A stretch of 64,000 nucleotides of DNA, taken from NCBI RefSeq assembly GCF_016801865.2, contig NC_068938.1, positions 87,967,899 through 88,031,898 on the forward strand, given 5' to 3'. Shown here one piece after another: positions 46,270 to 59,440 of the stretch. Both the position numbers and the translations under genes were made by a program. Each line of letters starts with the position of its first letter. Within the stretch, counting starts at the first letter, position 1. Below the pieces are notes generated by a model. It had not been told where the DNA came from and made no database searches. It saw only the letters and a list, made by a program, of their open reading frames with translations. This stretch comes from Culex pipiens pallens (Eukaryota; Arthropoda; Insecta; Diptera; Culicidae).

Positions 46270-46290
46270 ATGAGTCAGTTGAAGTTCATT

Positions 46291-46296
46291 AATAAA
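46291..46296 (+). terminator. AATAAA poly(A) signal candidate
   Basis: It lies 22 bases after the TAA of the candidate terminal exon. A lone hexamer is weak evidence in A+T-rich DNA. Confidence 0.25.
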
Positions 46297-46299
46297 AAA

Positions 46300-47451
46300 C
46301 CTAACTAAAATCAACTGTTTTTTCTGAGAAAAAAAAAGAACAAGAGTAAGAAGTAGAACATTCTTGGTACACGCATACACACGCAAAAAAAACTTGCTCA
46401 CCAATACTACCACAACAAACGGGACCAAATAAACACCAACACAAATAAAAAAAACCTTTCAATGTGTGAGTGTTTTCGTGTTTTCAAGCTTGAAATAATT
46501 CATGCGGTTTTCCCTCACAAGCTTTGTGCGTGATTTCTCGCCTGTCCGTGCGCGGAAGGATTTCTCGCTCGTTTCGGGAGGGATTCCGCACAAATTTCCA
46601 CCGATCTCGGTTGCGTGCATAATTCCTCAACTGAGTGTCCCTTAACTATTTGCGTATTCCAGGGCCATCATCCTGGAGCCACCTCCGCGCACTAATTGAA
46701 CGTGGAACACGCGACATTCGCAAGCTGTTCCGAGAAGGAAGATCCTGCCAAAGACACCGGAACCAGGTCTCCAACCTCGGGCCTCGGGCGTAAAAGTAGT
46801 TTATTTTAATTAGAGCGACTTTCTGTCGGTTTGAAACGTCGGAGTGTTGTTGGCACTGCTGCCAACCCTGAAGCTGGATAGGACTTCGACGAGGATGCTC
46901 ATTAATTGCGAGAATAAACAAAAGCTGTACGGGAAATCAAGTTTAGTGTTGGTGTTCGGAGTTGGTTGAATAAATAGAGGAGCCTGTTTGCTCGAGTATT
47001 GCCCGGAGGGGATTTAGTGTAAAGATTAATTTGTATAGGGAATTGGTGCTTGCTTAGAAAACAACAAAGGGAAAGAAAACACATTCAGTTGAAAATGTCG
47101 ATGGGAAATGAATATCTACAGTACAGACTCGATTATACGATAATAATAAGTAAAAAGTTTTTTTGTATTTATGTATTTTTCTTCTTTTAATTTTAGTTAA
47201 ATTTAAATGGCATGTATTTTTTTCAACAAATCATAATCACCATTTTGGCCACCACCTTGGATTTAAAAATTCTAAATAATTTTCAAGTAGTTTACTACCC
47301 CGGTTCTCATAAATGTCCCATATGCAAAAACAGCAATCAGAGAAAAAACGCAAAGCAAGTTTGTCCCACACATAAGGCTACGTGATAAGTTTTATCCAAA
47401 AATCAAGCTTCTTGGATTCCCATAGCATTCTTAACCCTTCTAGTCAACTAA
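46300..47451. other. No gene recognised
   Basis: The 46300-46930 part has balanced composition; frames on the minus strand are not recognisable. From 47090 to 47450 it is A+T-rich. Confidence 0.35.
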
Positions 47452-47645
47452 GCCTCGATAGTCTGGTGGTTAGCATTTTGTCTGCTAACCCAATGGACGG
47501 GGGATCGAACTCTGCCTTGAGCTGATGAATTTTGCGTTTTATATTCAAGTATTCAGAATTCCTGCTTTCCGATAGGAGCAGATGAGAATCGAACCCAGAG
47601 CCATCCGCTTACAAAGCGAACAGCTTAACCATTTAGCCACCCCTT
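47452..47645 (-). mobile_element. SINE with two opposed tRNA-like regions
   Basis: On the minus strand a tRNA-Thr-like head (47645-47575, anticodon loop TTTGTAA, T-arm GGGTTCGATTCTC, CTGCTCC end) leads into a roughly 50-base spacer. A full tRNA-like unit in the opposite sense follows (plus strand 47452-47525: GTCTGGTGGTTAGC, GGGGGATCGAACTC). The same order is seen at 1064 and 18966. The head's 5' acceptor half is decayed. Confidence 0.65.
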
Positions 47646-47649
47646 TTGA

Positions 47650-48660
47650 AATCACTCAAAATGTTCAAAAAACTACGTATTTTCGAAAAATACACTGAAA
47701 CGTATACGTATTTTCGAAAAATACACTGAAAATTTTAAGTTTTTTTTACATTATCGGGATTTTTTTAAACATTTCAAAAGTAATAACACATTTTTTTGAA
47801 AACACTATTTTTTTAAACAAAACTAAGTATTTTCAGGTCTTTACAAAAAATTCATATCATTTGATATCCATATAATAAAAAATTAAATTTTGTGTATTTT
47901 TTCAAAAGAACGTAGTTTTTTTTTTAAATTTTGAGTTTTCCACAAAAATAATAATCGAAATGTATGAAGAATTTCCTTTCAAACCCACATTGTGAAATAC
48001 TTTTTTAAATGCGTGAAAATTTTAAGTGTTTTCGAAAAAATGTGTTATTACTTTCGAAATGTATGAAATATATTCATATTGTAAATTACTGAAATATTTG
48101 GTGATTTTTCCGAAACTATGTATTTTTGTGATTTTTTTAGTATTCTCAAAAATGTGTGTTACATCTTTCTAAATGTTTGAAAAAAATCCGGCCATTGGAT
48201 ACTCATATTGCAAAAATAATAATGTTGAGTTTTTTTGTTTTGAGAAAAAGCTGCATTTTCAAAGTACAGGAAAAATACGTAATTTTATTAAAATTTTCAT
48301 TGCAAAACCGAGGCGTGCATAACTGAAGCACAGTGCTTCTGGGATTTTGGCTGTATGGGAGACATCGGCTATAATCGAATGCTATCCATTGTTATTATAA
48401 TTACATGAAAATTTTCCCAAAAATACGTACTTTCCTGCATTTGCAACATGCAATTTATTACGTCAAAAACACCTCAAAATATTTGTTATTGCAATGTGGG
48501 TATCAAATGATCGTATTTTTGACGTACAATTCGTTTTTTTTAAATACCGAAAATTTTCACAAATCTACGTATTTTCAAAAAAATAGTCAAAATTTCAGTT
48601 TTTTGCAACATTGGTACAAGTGATTGGGATTTTTTCATACATTTCGTGTTAGCAGTGTTG
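47650..48660. repeat. Diverged relatives of the 128-bp tandem repeat
   Basis: Recurrent ACTACGTATTTTCGAAAAA, GGGATTTTTTCATACATTTC and ATCAAATGATCG words in both orientations, as in 13728-14105. Confidence 0.6.
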
Positions 48661-49433
48661 GCAAGAAATATAATATTCAGCACTTATTTTGAAATGGCTC
48701 TTTTAAAAACTATGTATCTTTTTCCAGAAGCAAGATAGGACCATACTTTCTTAGGGAAAGTTTTAGAGGACATTCGGGACTATACTTTTACGGTGTTAGT
48801 TTTTAAATTGAGTGCAAAATTAAAATGATAAAATTTAAAATGTTAAAAAGAGGGTTTTCCCATACAAATTTCCATACAAATTTGAATCGCTTTGCGGAAA
48901 GCCGGGTCAAACCCAACCGCTCCCAAATTTTGGGGGGTTGTTTGGTGGCCCAAATGGGACCGGAAAATGCCTGTTCTGATTGAATTAGTCCATTTTGAAA
49001 TTTTCCCATACAACTTCAAGCCATCCTATTGTCCACGATCCATACAAAAAAGTTTTTTTTTGTATGGACAACTGTCCACGAGAGGGAAGGGAGGAGGGGG
49101 GGGTAACAGATTCCCAAAAAAGTGTCCACGTGGTGTATGGATGGTCCCTATAGCTTTCGATTTTTTTTGAATATCTCGATCAATTGATACCCATATTGTA
49201 AAAAATGAAATTTTGAGCACTCTTTTTAAATATTCTTGAAAATGTTGAGTATTTTCAAAAAAAAAAACGAAATGTTCTAAAAAATCCGATCATGTAATAC
49301 TCATATTGGGAAAAAAATTGAGCTTTTTTCCAAAAATACCCATATTGCAAAAACAATAAATTTGCGATTTTTTTCGAGAAAAATTGCATTATCAAAATAC
49401 AGGAAAAATGCGTACTTTTGTTAAAATTTAAGT
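48661..49433. other. Repeat remnants, no gene
   Basis: Includes a G-rich stretch (GGGAGGAGGGGGGG near 49088) within CCATACAA-rich sequence, and more 128-bp repeat words from 49170. Confidence 0.35.
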
Positions 49434-51087
49434 GAGCAGTTCTCTAGGATTTCGGTCATTCGATTTTTTTTTTGTATTTTTTAATCCGACTGAAACTTTT
49501 TGCCTTCGGTGCCTTCGGTATGCCCAATGAAGCCATTTTGCATCATTAGTTTGTCCATATAATTTTCCATACAAATTTTGCAGCTGTCCATATAAAAATG
49601 ATGTATGAAAATTCAAAAATCTGTATCATTTGAAGGAATTTTTTGATCGGTTTGGTGTCTTCGGCAAAGTTGTAGGTATGGATACGGACTACACTGGAAA
49701 AAAAATGATGGAAAAATGATTGGTTATTTTTATAATTAATTTTTTATCACTAAAACTTGATTTGCAAAAAAACACTATTTTTATTTTTTTTTTTTTATAT
49801 GTTTTAGAGGACATAAAATGTAAACTTTTCAGAAATTTCCAGGTTGTGCAAACAATCATTGACCGAGTTATGAATTTTTTAATCAATACTTATTTTTTCA
49901 AAAAATCGAAATATTGGTCGCAAAATTTTTTCAACTTCATTTTTCGATGTAAAATCAAATTTGCAATCAAAAAGTACTTTAGTGAAATTTTGATAAAGTG
50001 CACCGTTTTCAAGTTAAATCCATATTTAGGTGACTTTTTTGAAAATAGTCGCAGTTTTTCATTTTTTTTAAATTAGTGCACATGTAAAAAAAAGGGCGTT
50101 AAAAGGGCGTAATATTGAATGTTATGCCCTTTTGAAATGTTAGTCTTGATTTGAAAATTTTGAAAATAATGTTTTCGAAAAGATCGGAAAATTTCACAAA
50201 TGTTTCATATATTAACATTGAAAATCGGACCATTAGTTGCTGAGATATCGACATTAAAAAATGGTAGGCTGTTTGGGTGAGACTTAGAAAACATCAATTT
50301 TCCTGTTTTTTAACCTTTGCATTGCAATATCTCAGCAACTTAAAGTCGTATCAACAAAGTCCGAAGAAGCAAGATATAGAGAATTTTCTCAGCTTTTCAA
50401 AAATATTTTGTTCAAAAGTGTGCAAACATGTGCACTAATTTAAAAAAAAATGAAAAACTGCGACTATTTTCAAAAAAGTCACCTAAATATGGTTTTAACT
50501 TGAAAACGGTGCACTTTATCAAAATTTCACTAAAGTACTTTTTGATTGCAAATTTGATTTTACATCGAAAAATAAAGTTGAAAAAATTTGCGACCAATAT
50601 TTCGATTTTTGAAAAAATAAGTATTGATTAAAAAATTCATAACTCGGTCAATGATTGTTTGCACAACCTGGAAATTTCTGAAAAGTTGGCATTTTATGTC
50701 CTCTAAAACATATCCAAAAATAAAAAAAATTAAAAATAGTGTTTTTTTGTAAATCAAATTTCAGTGATAAAAAGTTAAATAAAAAAATCACCAAATTTTT
50801 TTTACCGTGTATAATTTTTTTCCAGTGTAGTCCGTATACATACCTACAACTTTGCCGAAGACACCAAATCGATCAAAAAATTCCTTCAAAAGATACAGAT
50901 TTTTAAATTTTCATACATCATTTTTGTATGGACAGCTGCGAAATTTGTATGGAAAATTATATGGACAAACTAATGATGCAAAATGGCTTCATTGGGCATA
51001 CCGAAGGCACCAAAAAAGTTTCAGTCGGATTAAAAAATACAAAAATTAAAATTGAAGAAAAAAGACCGATTCCGTAGAGAATTGCTC
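49434..51087. mobile_element. Palindromic element, 1654 bp, AAGT duplication
   Basis: The ends GAGCAGTTCTCTA and the inverse of GAGCAATTCTCTAC are flanked by AAGT at 49430-49433 and 51088-51091. The arms of about 620 bp are inverted copies (for example ATCCGACTGAAACTTTTT at 49482 against AAGTTTCAGTCGGATT near 51015). Between them lies a 370-bp core with the GGGCGTAATATTGAATGTTA hairpin. Non-coding. Partial relatives: 9530, 10338, 28077, 58380 and 63095. Confidence 0.8.
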
Positions 51088-51091
51088 AAGT

Positions 51092-53191
51092 GCAATCGCT
51101 AGCTGACATCATTCCGATTCCAAAGCTTAACCGGGGCAGCTAAACGAATCAAAACCGGGGCAGTGCAAAACCGAGGCGTACAAAACCGGGGCATGACTGT
51201 ATGCGGTACTAATCCGAGCCATGATCCAATTGATAATATAAAATGGTTTCTAAGAGTATTGCGAAAATGAGGTCACAATGACCTAAACAACAAAAGATTT
51301 TAATTTGATTTTTATAAACAAAATAAGTTTTGTTGCAATAATTTACCAAACACATAAAAGTTGATTTTCTTTTGACATTAAATTAAATATCATTCCATTT
51401 AAGTTACACCTTCAAATTCAAACCAATTTTACTAAACCCACTAATTTCCATCTGCTTTAATTTCAACCACCAACCCACACACCCACTAAAAGAATAGAAC
51501 CGTAAAATTGGCGTGACAAACGCTTTTTTACCAACGCCCCCATTAGTCTAGCCTTATCCGGATATACAAAACGCCGGAAAAGCCGACAGCAGCGACGACG
51601 ACGTCTGGCCGACAATCGAGAGTAAGAACCATTTCCCGGACAATTACCCGAAAAGCTTACGCTGGGCAGTTCATTTCCTTTGTTTCTTTATTGTGTACGG
51701 CCATTTCCGGAACAGTTCACCAAGATATCTGCATATCTTTCGGGGAAGTTGCGCGGTCTTTGTCGTAGGAATTACTGCGACTTTGTTTTGTTGGATTTGG
51801 GAGGTTTAGGAGGGAATTGAACTTTTGGATTACAACTTGAAGCAGCAGACGTCAACAACTGGGTCATCCTGCTCCATGCCAGTGAAAACAAAACACTACT
51901 GCTTATTGTTCCCCCACGAAACGTGTCCATCATGTGCAGCAATCTTCGCATCACACGTGTCCCAAACCCCCACGAGCACCTATTATGGGCGCCTCCGTTT
52001 TGTTTGTCGTGGGGAGCCAAACTGTTTATGAAATGGCGTGTCGAGTGCCAATAAAAGCCACTTTGCTTTCATGGCTTTTCCCCGTCGTCCCCGTTTGACC
52101 CCTCCCAAGTCAAACCACCACCCACCTCATAGGGAAAAAAGGCCATAGAAAAGTGAGAGTCTTTCAGACTATGGCATGCCACTTTCACTTTTCCTCATTT
52201 CGAACCAATCAAAGAGAGGGGAAGAAGGAAGAAGCGTTTAGGGTGGTGGAGGGGGTGGGAAAAAGCCACCAGGTCAGAACTTGACGGGGGGAGCAACAAC
52301 AGAACCGATTCACCCTCTCCGGTGGGTGGTTGAGAAGGTTGGCCATTATAGACAGAAGAGCCAGCTTGCCATTTGCACGCTATCCGGGTGCTAATAACTG
52401 GTATGAAGTCAGGAAAGTTGATTAAGAAATTGAAAAGGTCTTGGAGTGGGGGGCAGTAAGGTGAGAGGACGCAGTGTAAGTGCGAGCAAAGGGAAATTGT
52501 TTTGGAGTTGAAACATATTTGTGGTCAGTAATTGGGGGTTGGACTATGGCTTGAAAGCTTTTTAGTGTTCAACTTCATGCTTTTAATTAAAGACCTTTTC
52601 GCAAAAATATTGTTTTGAACAAGTTCTACTACGTAAATTAATTTGAGGGGAAAATCATACGTGAATTGATCGAATTTCTTGAATTAAGAATAAAACTTCA
52701 AATAAAATTTGCAACGAACTTATGACTTTTTGAAAAAAAAAACTGTCAAACTTTGTGAGCGTTTTTCTATGAACACCGAGTTGATTCACGGGTGCCACGA
52801 TATCTCGAGATGGGATGAACCAAATTGGCTGAAGTTTGAGGTGAAGACTCGCAGAAATATCCCGAGTGCATGACAAAGTCTGATTTTGAAATTTTGCATT
52901 TAAAAAAGATATAAAAATCAAAAACAGGCGATTTTTTAAAATAAACCTTTTTTGAAAATCGGCCTTTGTTATGCACACGGGACCGCTATAACGAGACTTC
53001 ACAAAAATGTTGAACCAATTTGGTCAAAACAGTGTTGGCACCCGTTTTTTTTTAAAACTGCTAACTTCAAATAGCTAAATCTCGGCAATAATGCAACCAA
53101 ATGTCTTCAAATTTGTTTTGTTAAAAGATGAAAATGTATATTTTAATGCCCTGAAAACAGATTTGAAAAAAGGTTAAGGATGCGCTCAAAC
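51092..53191. other. No gene recognised; unique patch 51.5-52.5 kb
   Basis: Right of the element, AAACCGGGGCA repeats three times near 51150-51195. The 51470-52520 interval is balanced in composition with short frames only. 52560-53190 is A+T-rich. Confidence 0.35.
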
Positions 53192-53193
53192 TA

Positions 53194-53373
53194 CACGGAG
53201 AAAAAGGGTTCCCAAAATCGTGAACAAGCGTTCATGAAAATGGGAACCACGAACAAAGTGTTCAAATGCCATGGTACGGTTTTCAAAGTCGTACCATGGG
53301 ATTTGAAACTTTATTCCTGGTTCCCATTTTCATGAACGCTTGTTCACGATTTTGGGATCTCTTTATCTCCGTG
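53194..53373. mobile_element. 180-bp palindromic MITE, TA duplication
   Basis: CACGGAGAAAAAGGGTTCCC mirrors GGGATCTCTTTATCTCCGTG, with TA outside both ends. Nearly the whole element is one hairpin (TCGTGAACAAGCGTTCATGA against TCATGAACGCTTGTTCACGA). Confidence 0.8.
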
Positions 53374-53375
53374 TA

Positions 53376-54102
53376 ACCTCTGACATTTTTGCAAAGTTTC
53401 ATGTATGTTATCCTTTAAAGTAAAAAAAAATGCAATCCAAAAGAACCTTGCAACATTATTCTAAGAGCGTGCCAATTTCTGAAAATATTATCTGAACTGA
53501 TGATAAATTTGGAACAAAATTATCAAAGAACAATTAAAGGTCGTGATCATATTCCTGAGGTATGACATAAATACACTTTAATTATCTCAAAAATTATAGT
53601 CAAATTTTCAATGTAAAAGAATTATTAAATTTTCAGATGAAGATTTTCAACCCAGGTCGTACAAAGCCTCATTGAATAAATATCAAATAATCGTTCAAAG
53701 AGATTTTCTACAGAGGTAATTCTCGTATGTGAAGAATTCGGTCCTTTGTCCTTCAAATTTGCAGATTCTCAAACAACAAACTTTTTTTAAATCCTTTGGA
53801 GAAAAAAAAGCTAACTTATTTCCTATATTTTTTTTTTTTGCTGATGCTGATGCTCGATCGACAAAGTGCTGATAAGCCAACATTAGGTACCCGATGAAAT
53901 ACATGCTGTTCTCCTTGATGGTACAAACAGTGCTGAAAAATTCAACTTTTCAGCACTCAAACAAAACTGAAAAGTTCTACTGTTTAGCACTGTTTTTCTG
54001 GTACGGAAAAGTAGGCCGCTACGTCTCTGCCGAAGGACAGAAAAATTGCGGTTTCACAGCAGAAAATGAAAATTTTTTTTCTTTGCATTTTCATCGTGAA
54101 AC
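53376..54102. other. A+T-rich, no feature seen
   Basis: Contains the palindrome-like TTTTCAGCACT/AGTGCTGAAAA near 53930-53958, but no gene. Confidence 0.4.
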
Positions 54103-54104
54103 TA

Positions 54105-55013
54105 GGGGAAAGTGGAGCAAGTGTAACAAGCTAAGGAAATGCTCGTTAAAACCCATTAATAACGTTAAAACATCTGTCGGATTTTTTTCATAATCATCTT
54201 ATTTCAGGTCTTGACTAAGACTTTGATAGAACAAATTTTGAAAAAATCCTGTTTTTCAATGCTAAAAAACGATTTTAAAATTTTTGATTTTCCGTACGTT
54301 CTACTCAACTAGTGGGGCAAGACGAACAATGCATGAAACAACAGGTTAATTTGCTAACAAGTGAACTGCTATCACTTTGAGACATCATATTAGAATGTAT
54401 TTGAAACGTTTCTTTCATTTTTAAGTTAAATAATAATATTTTACTAAAAATTTGATCGTTTTAACGAAAAAAATAATTACCTAAATGATAAATAGTAAAT
54501 TTTCATAATATCACTTTATTTTATAAGGACAATTTTTTTAACAATTGTTTATTAGTTTTTAAGTACTTTTATGTATTTATTTCACAATAAAATATGTTGT
54601 TGCAGCAATTCGTATTTTTTTTCATACTAAAAATCCATATGGTACATTTGCCCCACCTGAACGTGATTTTTTAAAAGCTCTCAACAAAAATAACCAAAGT
54701 TAAATCATACTTTATAATAGGTGCAAGTCATTGGTAGGGACACTACTGATCTAGGAAAAATAGCATTTTGATAAAATGAGCCTTAAAACGAACCCTAAGC
54801 CTTATATTGTACTTTCCAAATACTATAAGAAAACAAAGGTTTTGAAAAAACTTCATTCAATCTTATGCCCAGTGGCGTTTACGTCGTTTTGGCGGTTATG
54901 TGGTAGTAGAATAGCTAATTGCACTGCAAGGAACAATTCCTCATACCGGAAATAATCAAAATTGTAAAAATTACGGCCGTACGAGTGATTGTTCCTCTTG
55001 CCCCACCATCCCC
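54105..55013. mobile_element. MITE, 909 bp, inverted copy of the 32.5-kb element
   Basis: The ends GGGGAAAGTGGAGCAAG and CTTGCCCCACCATCCCC are flanked by TA. The body is the reverse complement of 32510-33462 with moderate divergence (CCTTAAAACGAACCCTAAGC near 54780). Confidence 0.75.
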
Positions 55014-55015
55014 TA

Positions 55016-55632
55016 CTTCATTTTCCTGTAATTCTCGAACAACGAAAGAGACAACTTTTCTTTATCAAAAATATCAGAATCGAATAGAAGCACTTTTCCA
55101 AATAAATGCCGAAATATTTTTCAGCACTGAAATGGATGCTGAAAAGTTGAACTTTCAGCACTTGTTTTGTAAAGTAATACTTTTCAACATTGTATTGATT
55201 TAATAGGTGGATTGACTAAATACATTTAACTTTCAACTCCACTCAAAATATTACATGAAAAAAATCAATTTATTCTGCCTTTCTTTCCTTTGGCTCTAAT
55301 GCCATTTGTTTTGTCCCCTATGACAAATTATTATAATTTTTAATGGCCTCAAAATACGAATTTTAAGAATTCAGTGAAAAAAAATCTATTAAAAAACGAG
55401 TATTTTTTTAAATGAGACTATTATTCCAAAATAAAAAAAAATATTTTCCCGAGAACACCAAATCGATCAAAAGAATGCTTTCTAAGGTAAATGCTGACCA
55501 AAATGAAACATGAAAACATGAAACAACGAGATTTTAACACTTTTGATCAACTCTGAGGGCAGGTTCAGATTCAGCGAGCAAAATTTCATGAAAAAACTTT
55601 TATTTGTACAATTTTCGAACTCAAATTCGTTA
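55016..55632. other. A+T-rich repeat remnants
   Basis: The 55030-55215 part resembles 29480-29650. No gene evidence. Confidence 0.4.
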
Positions 55633-56045
55633 GGGTGGTTCCATACACTTTATTCATGAACATAAGACATTTAAAAATCAAGATATCTCGAGTTTACCCT
55701 TGAGATTATGACATCATTATGCAGTGCTAGATCTTACATTTAGAATGCAACTTGGCGTTGAAAATGTGACCTAGCACCTTTTCAAAATATTTGAGTTAAA
55801 AAACAAAAATATTTGTTATTTTTCCTGCCAAGAACATTACTATGCTTTAAAACTGAATCCAGAATTGCAACAATCAAAAAACTGATTCCGGAAAAATTAT
55901 TCATAGAAGGCTTATATCGGGATAAAAATGTTGGTAGCTTTAGCAACTTTCCAAGCTTGTACAACAACTTTTTCGAAGAGAGAAAAAACCCAAAAAGATT
56001 CCTAGAGAGTTAAATTTCATAAAACACCGCAATCGTGAACCACCC
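55633..56045. mobile_element. 413-bp MITE, GGGTGGTTC ends, TA duplication
   Basis: GGGTGGTTC at the left and GAACCACCC at the right are exact inverses, each with TA outside. The interior is A+T-rich and non-coding. Confidence 0.6.
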
Positions 56046-58379
56046 TAAATTTTAACTGAATCCAATGTTGACCCTTCCTATTTGCAACAACTCTTCTGAA
56101 GACAGCAATGCTCCAAAACATCACAATTTTCCGGAAAATACATTTTCGATTTAATTTTAAAATCTGTACCAATGTGTTAGTGGAAACCACTGAAATCGCT
56201 ACATATTTTTTAGGCCATTTTGCTCTTCAAACTTGCTAAGTAAGCACCGATTCCTATACATTTATTGCCAAAATATTGCCATCTTTGATTGAAAACTGCA
56301 AGAAGTTTCAATAAACTTTTCCTCAAGAAAAAAGAACCACTTTTTAAAACAGCGATTAATTTTGTGACAACAAGAAAATTTTTGTTTTCCACACCGACGC
56401 CGATCCAGCCGCGTTTGTTCCAAGTTATTTGGGCGAGGTATTTACAGGCTGTTGACAAAAAATATGTCACTTTGCCGAAATGGCACAGTAAATAATTTAG
56501 CGCAGAGAAACAGCTCAACGTCAGTGATTTAACCCTAGCCGGCCCCAAACCGACACAGCCGGTTGTTATTTGTCGGGAAGAAACAGCTGGGTTGGAAAAT
56601 GCTGGCTACATTCACGTGAAGCGCTGTCACAATGGGATGGGGGAGGGGAAAAGTGCACGCTAATTTACGACTGCGATGGGAAGGGGGTGCGGCCCGTGCC
56701 AACCCCCCAAGATCAACGGCTTGGCTGCAGTTTTGCATTTTATTTGCGATTTTTTTTTTGCCTTCTTTTGCTGCTCGTGAAACGAAAGAGTTGACTAAAT
56801 GTGGCTGGATGACAGATGCACTGAATGTTAAGATGGGGAGAGAAGGTTGAAAATTGGTCACTCGTAGATCATTTACTCAAAGTGTTGCGACAAATGGAAA
56901 TAAACATTAGTCACTTTCGGAGGGTGACCATGAATTGAGATTTCTTTGAAGACATTTTCAATTGTGAATTTGGATATTTTGAGCTTATTATGATGTGTGG
57001 GTAAATTGACAAAAATGGTGTCATAGTAAGTTTTTTTTCTGGTGTTACCAATTTAAGTCAAATTTTGGAATGGTTAGATCCGTAAATTCATAAAGTTATC
57101 AAATTGAACACTGCAATTGCCACATCAACACTTGCAGTTTAAAGCAATTGTTACTATTTCATCAGTTCCGCTTCATTTATGTGCTGCACATAAAGCTCAA
57201 TGAATTTCGACGCTCTCCCAGCTTTTGCTCGAACACGGTGTATAAATTAACACCCTGGTTTTGGCACGAATATTGCCACCTATCCTGACCCGGGGAGTTT
57301 CGGGGAAGCTGTTTTATCGATGTAACGAAATGTTGGCACATATTTACGACCTGGTTCGCGCCAAAATATCCACCCACCCTGCTGTGTGGACTAATTCACA
57401 ACTGCGGCGTTGTGGCGTTGAACTGGAAAATGGATTTACTGGAACATCAATTTATAGATCACAAAGGGATAATAAATTTCGATTGAGAAAGGTCGTTTTT
57501 CCAGGACGTGGAAACTGTTAAATTATTCTTATTAAAGTAACAAACAATTACAGTTATCTACGAAAAATAAATGTGTAGCTTTCCACAACTTTTCTGTCCT
57601 CACTCAAATAAGTTTTGCTAAATCATTCTCATCAATCTAAACACGATGATAGTCCGTTTTACCTCTCCTTTCTGCGGGCTATTAAAATAAACGACGGCTA
57701 ATATTCATTTCTTCCACAAAACACCCAAATCCCCTCTCATTTTTCATGACCACCCAAAAAAGTTTCTCCAAAATAAAATAAAAAAAAGAAGAACAAGAAA
57801 AAAACATCTGCCCGTAGGCAGATGAGTTGCAATCGTCTGGGCCATTTGGGCTTATCCACCCACGCGCACAATTAAAGACGCAAATACCGACCGACCGACA
57901 GAGACAACTTAGTCGTAAGCGGTAGCACTAATCATTTTTACTAGGCCATTATGGTAATGTTGATCGTGGGGGGCGCATTAATAGGTGGTCAATTTTTCCT
58001 GGTGCAGAGAGTGGTAAAATATGGGTTTTTTTCAACAAACTGTGTGTCTACGCTTTTTAATCAGAAAATACGAATTGCTGGATTGATGAAAGCAAAAAAC
58101 AGAGCTACTGTCTAAAAGTGTTATCACAGACTTTTTATTGAACAAATAAGATAAACTTACAATGCTTATTTTTCTTAGTATTGTGTTTTGTATTTATTTG
58201 TTTTTCCTGTTGTTAAAAATTAATTCGAAAAAGAGTTAATAATCACCTCAATTAGACCAGAAGTAACGCATGAAAAAATAATTCTGTTTAGCTGGCTAGA
58301 ATCCAAATTTTGACAAGAACTAGCTTAAATTTTAAAATAACATAACAATTTCAATTAAACGAGTCTTTAAATAGCTATT
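56046..58379. other. No gene recognised; partly unique
   Basis: The 56380-56870 and 57180-57530 patches are balanced in composition with overlapping frames on both strands. 57650-58020 has CCGACCGACCGACAG. No domain, splice pair or RNA gene was recognised. Confidence 0.35.
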
Positions 58380-59440
58380 TTTTTTTTTTTTTGTATTTTT
58401 TAATCCGGCTGAAGCTATTTTAGTGCCTTCGGTATGCCTCAAAACGCCATTTTGCTTCATTAGTTTGTCCATATAATTTTCCATACAAATTCGGCAGCTG
58501 TCCATACAAAAATGATATATGAAAATTCAAAAATATGTATCTTTTGAAGAAGTCTTTTGATCGATTTGGTGTCTTCGGCAACGTTGTAGGTATGGATAAG
58601 GACTACACTGAAAAAATGAAACACGGTAAATTTGGAGTTTTTTTTAAACGTCCAATAAACCAAATTTTCAGTTTTTGCTTTTTGGGCGGTTTCAAAAACA
58701 CCCAAAAAGCAAAAACAGGAAATTTGGTTTATTGGACCTTTTAAAAAAAAACTCCAGCAATTTTTTTGGAGATTTTTAATTTAACTTTTTGGCACTAAAA
58801 CTTGATTTGCAAAAAAACACTTTTTTAAATTATTTTCATTATCTGATAAGTTTTAAGAAACATCAAATGCCAACTTTTAAGAAATTTCCGGAATTTGTAA
58901 AAAATCTTTGAACGAGTTATGAATTTTTCAATCAATACTTTTTTTTTCAAAGAGTCGAAATATTGGTCACAAAAATTTTGCAACTTCATATTTCGATGTA
59001 AAATCGAATTTGCAATCAAAAAGTACTTTAGTGAAATTTTGATAAAGTGCACCGTTTTCAAGTTATAGTCATTTTTAGGTAACTGGTTTGAAAATAGTCG
59101 CAGTTATTCGTTTTTTAAATTAGTGCCCATGTTTTTCCACTCTTGAAAAAAAATGATAGCTGAAATAATTCCCTTTATTTTACTATCTTAAACTTTGTTG
59201 ATACGACCATAAGTTGCTGAGATATTGCCATGCAAAGATTAAAAAAAGGAAAATTGATGTCTCCCCCAAACAACCCACCTTTTTCTAATGTCGGTATCTC
59301 AGCAAGTTATTTTTTTCAATGTTAACTTATGAAACATTTGTGAAATTTTCTATCTTTTCGAAAACAATATTTTCAATTTTTTAAATCAAGACTAACATTT
59401 CAAAAGGGCCAAACATTCAATATAACGTCCTTTTGAAATG
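58380..59440. mobile_element. Truncated palindromic-family copy, left arm and centre
   Basis: It runs from GTATTTTTTAATCCGGCTGA to the central hairpin AACATTTCAAAAGGGCC / GTCCTTTTGAAATGTT near 59393-59440, then stops; the right arm is absent. A local hairpin of about 40 bp (CCAATAAACCAAATTT inverted, 58650-58740) is a private insertion. Confidence 0.7.
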
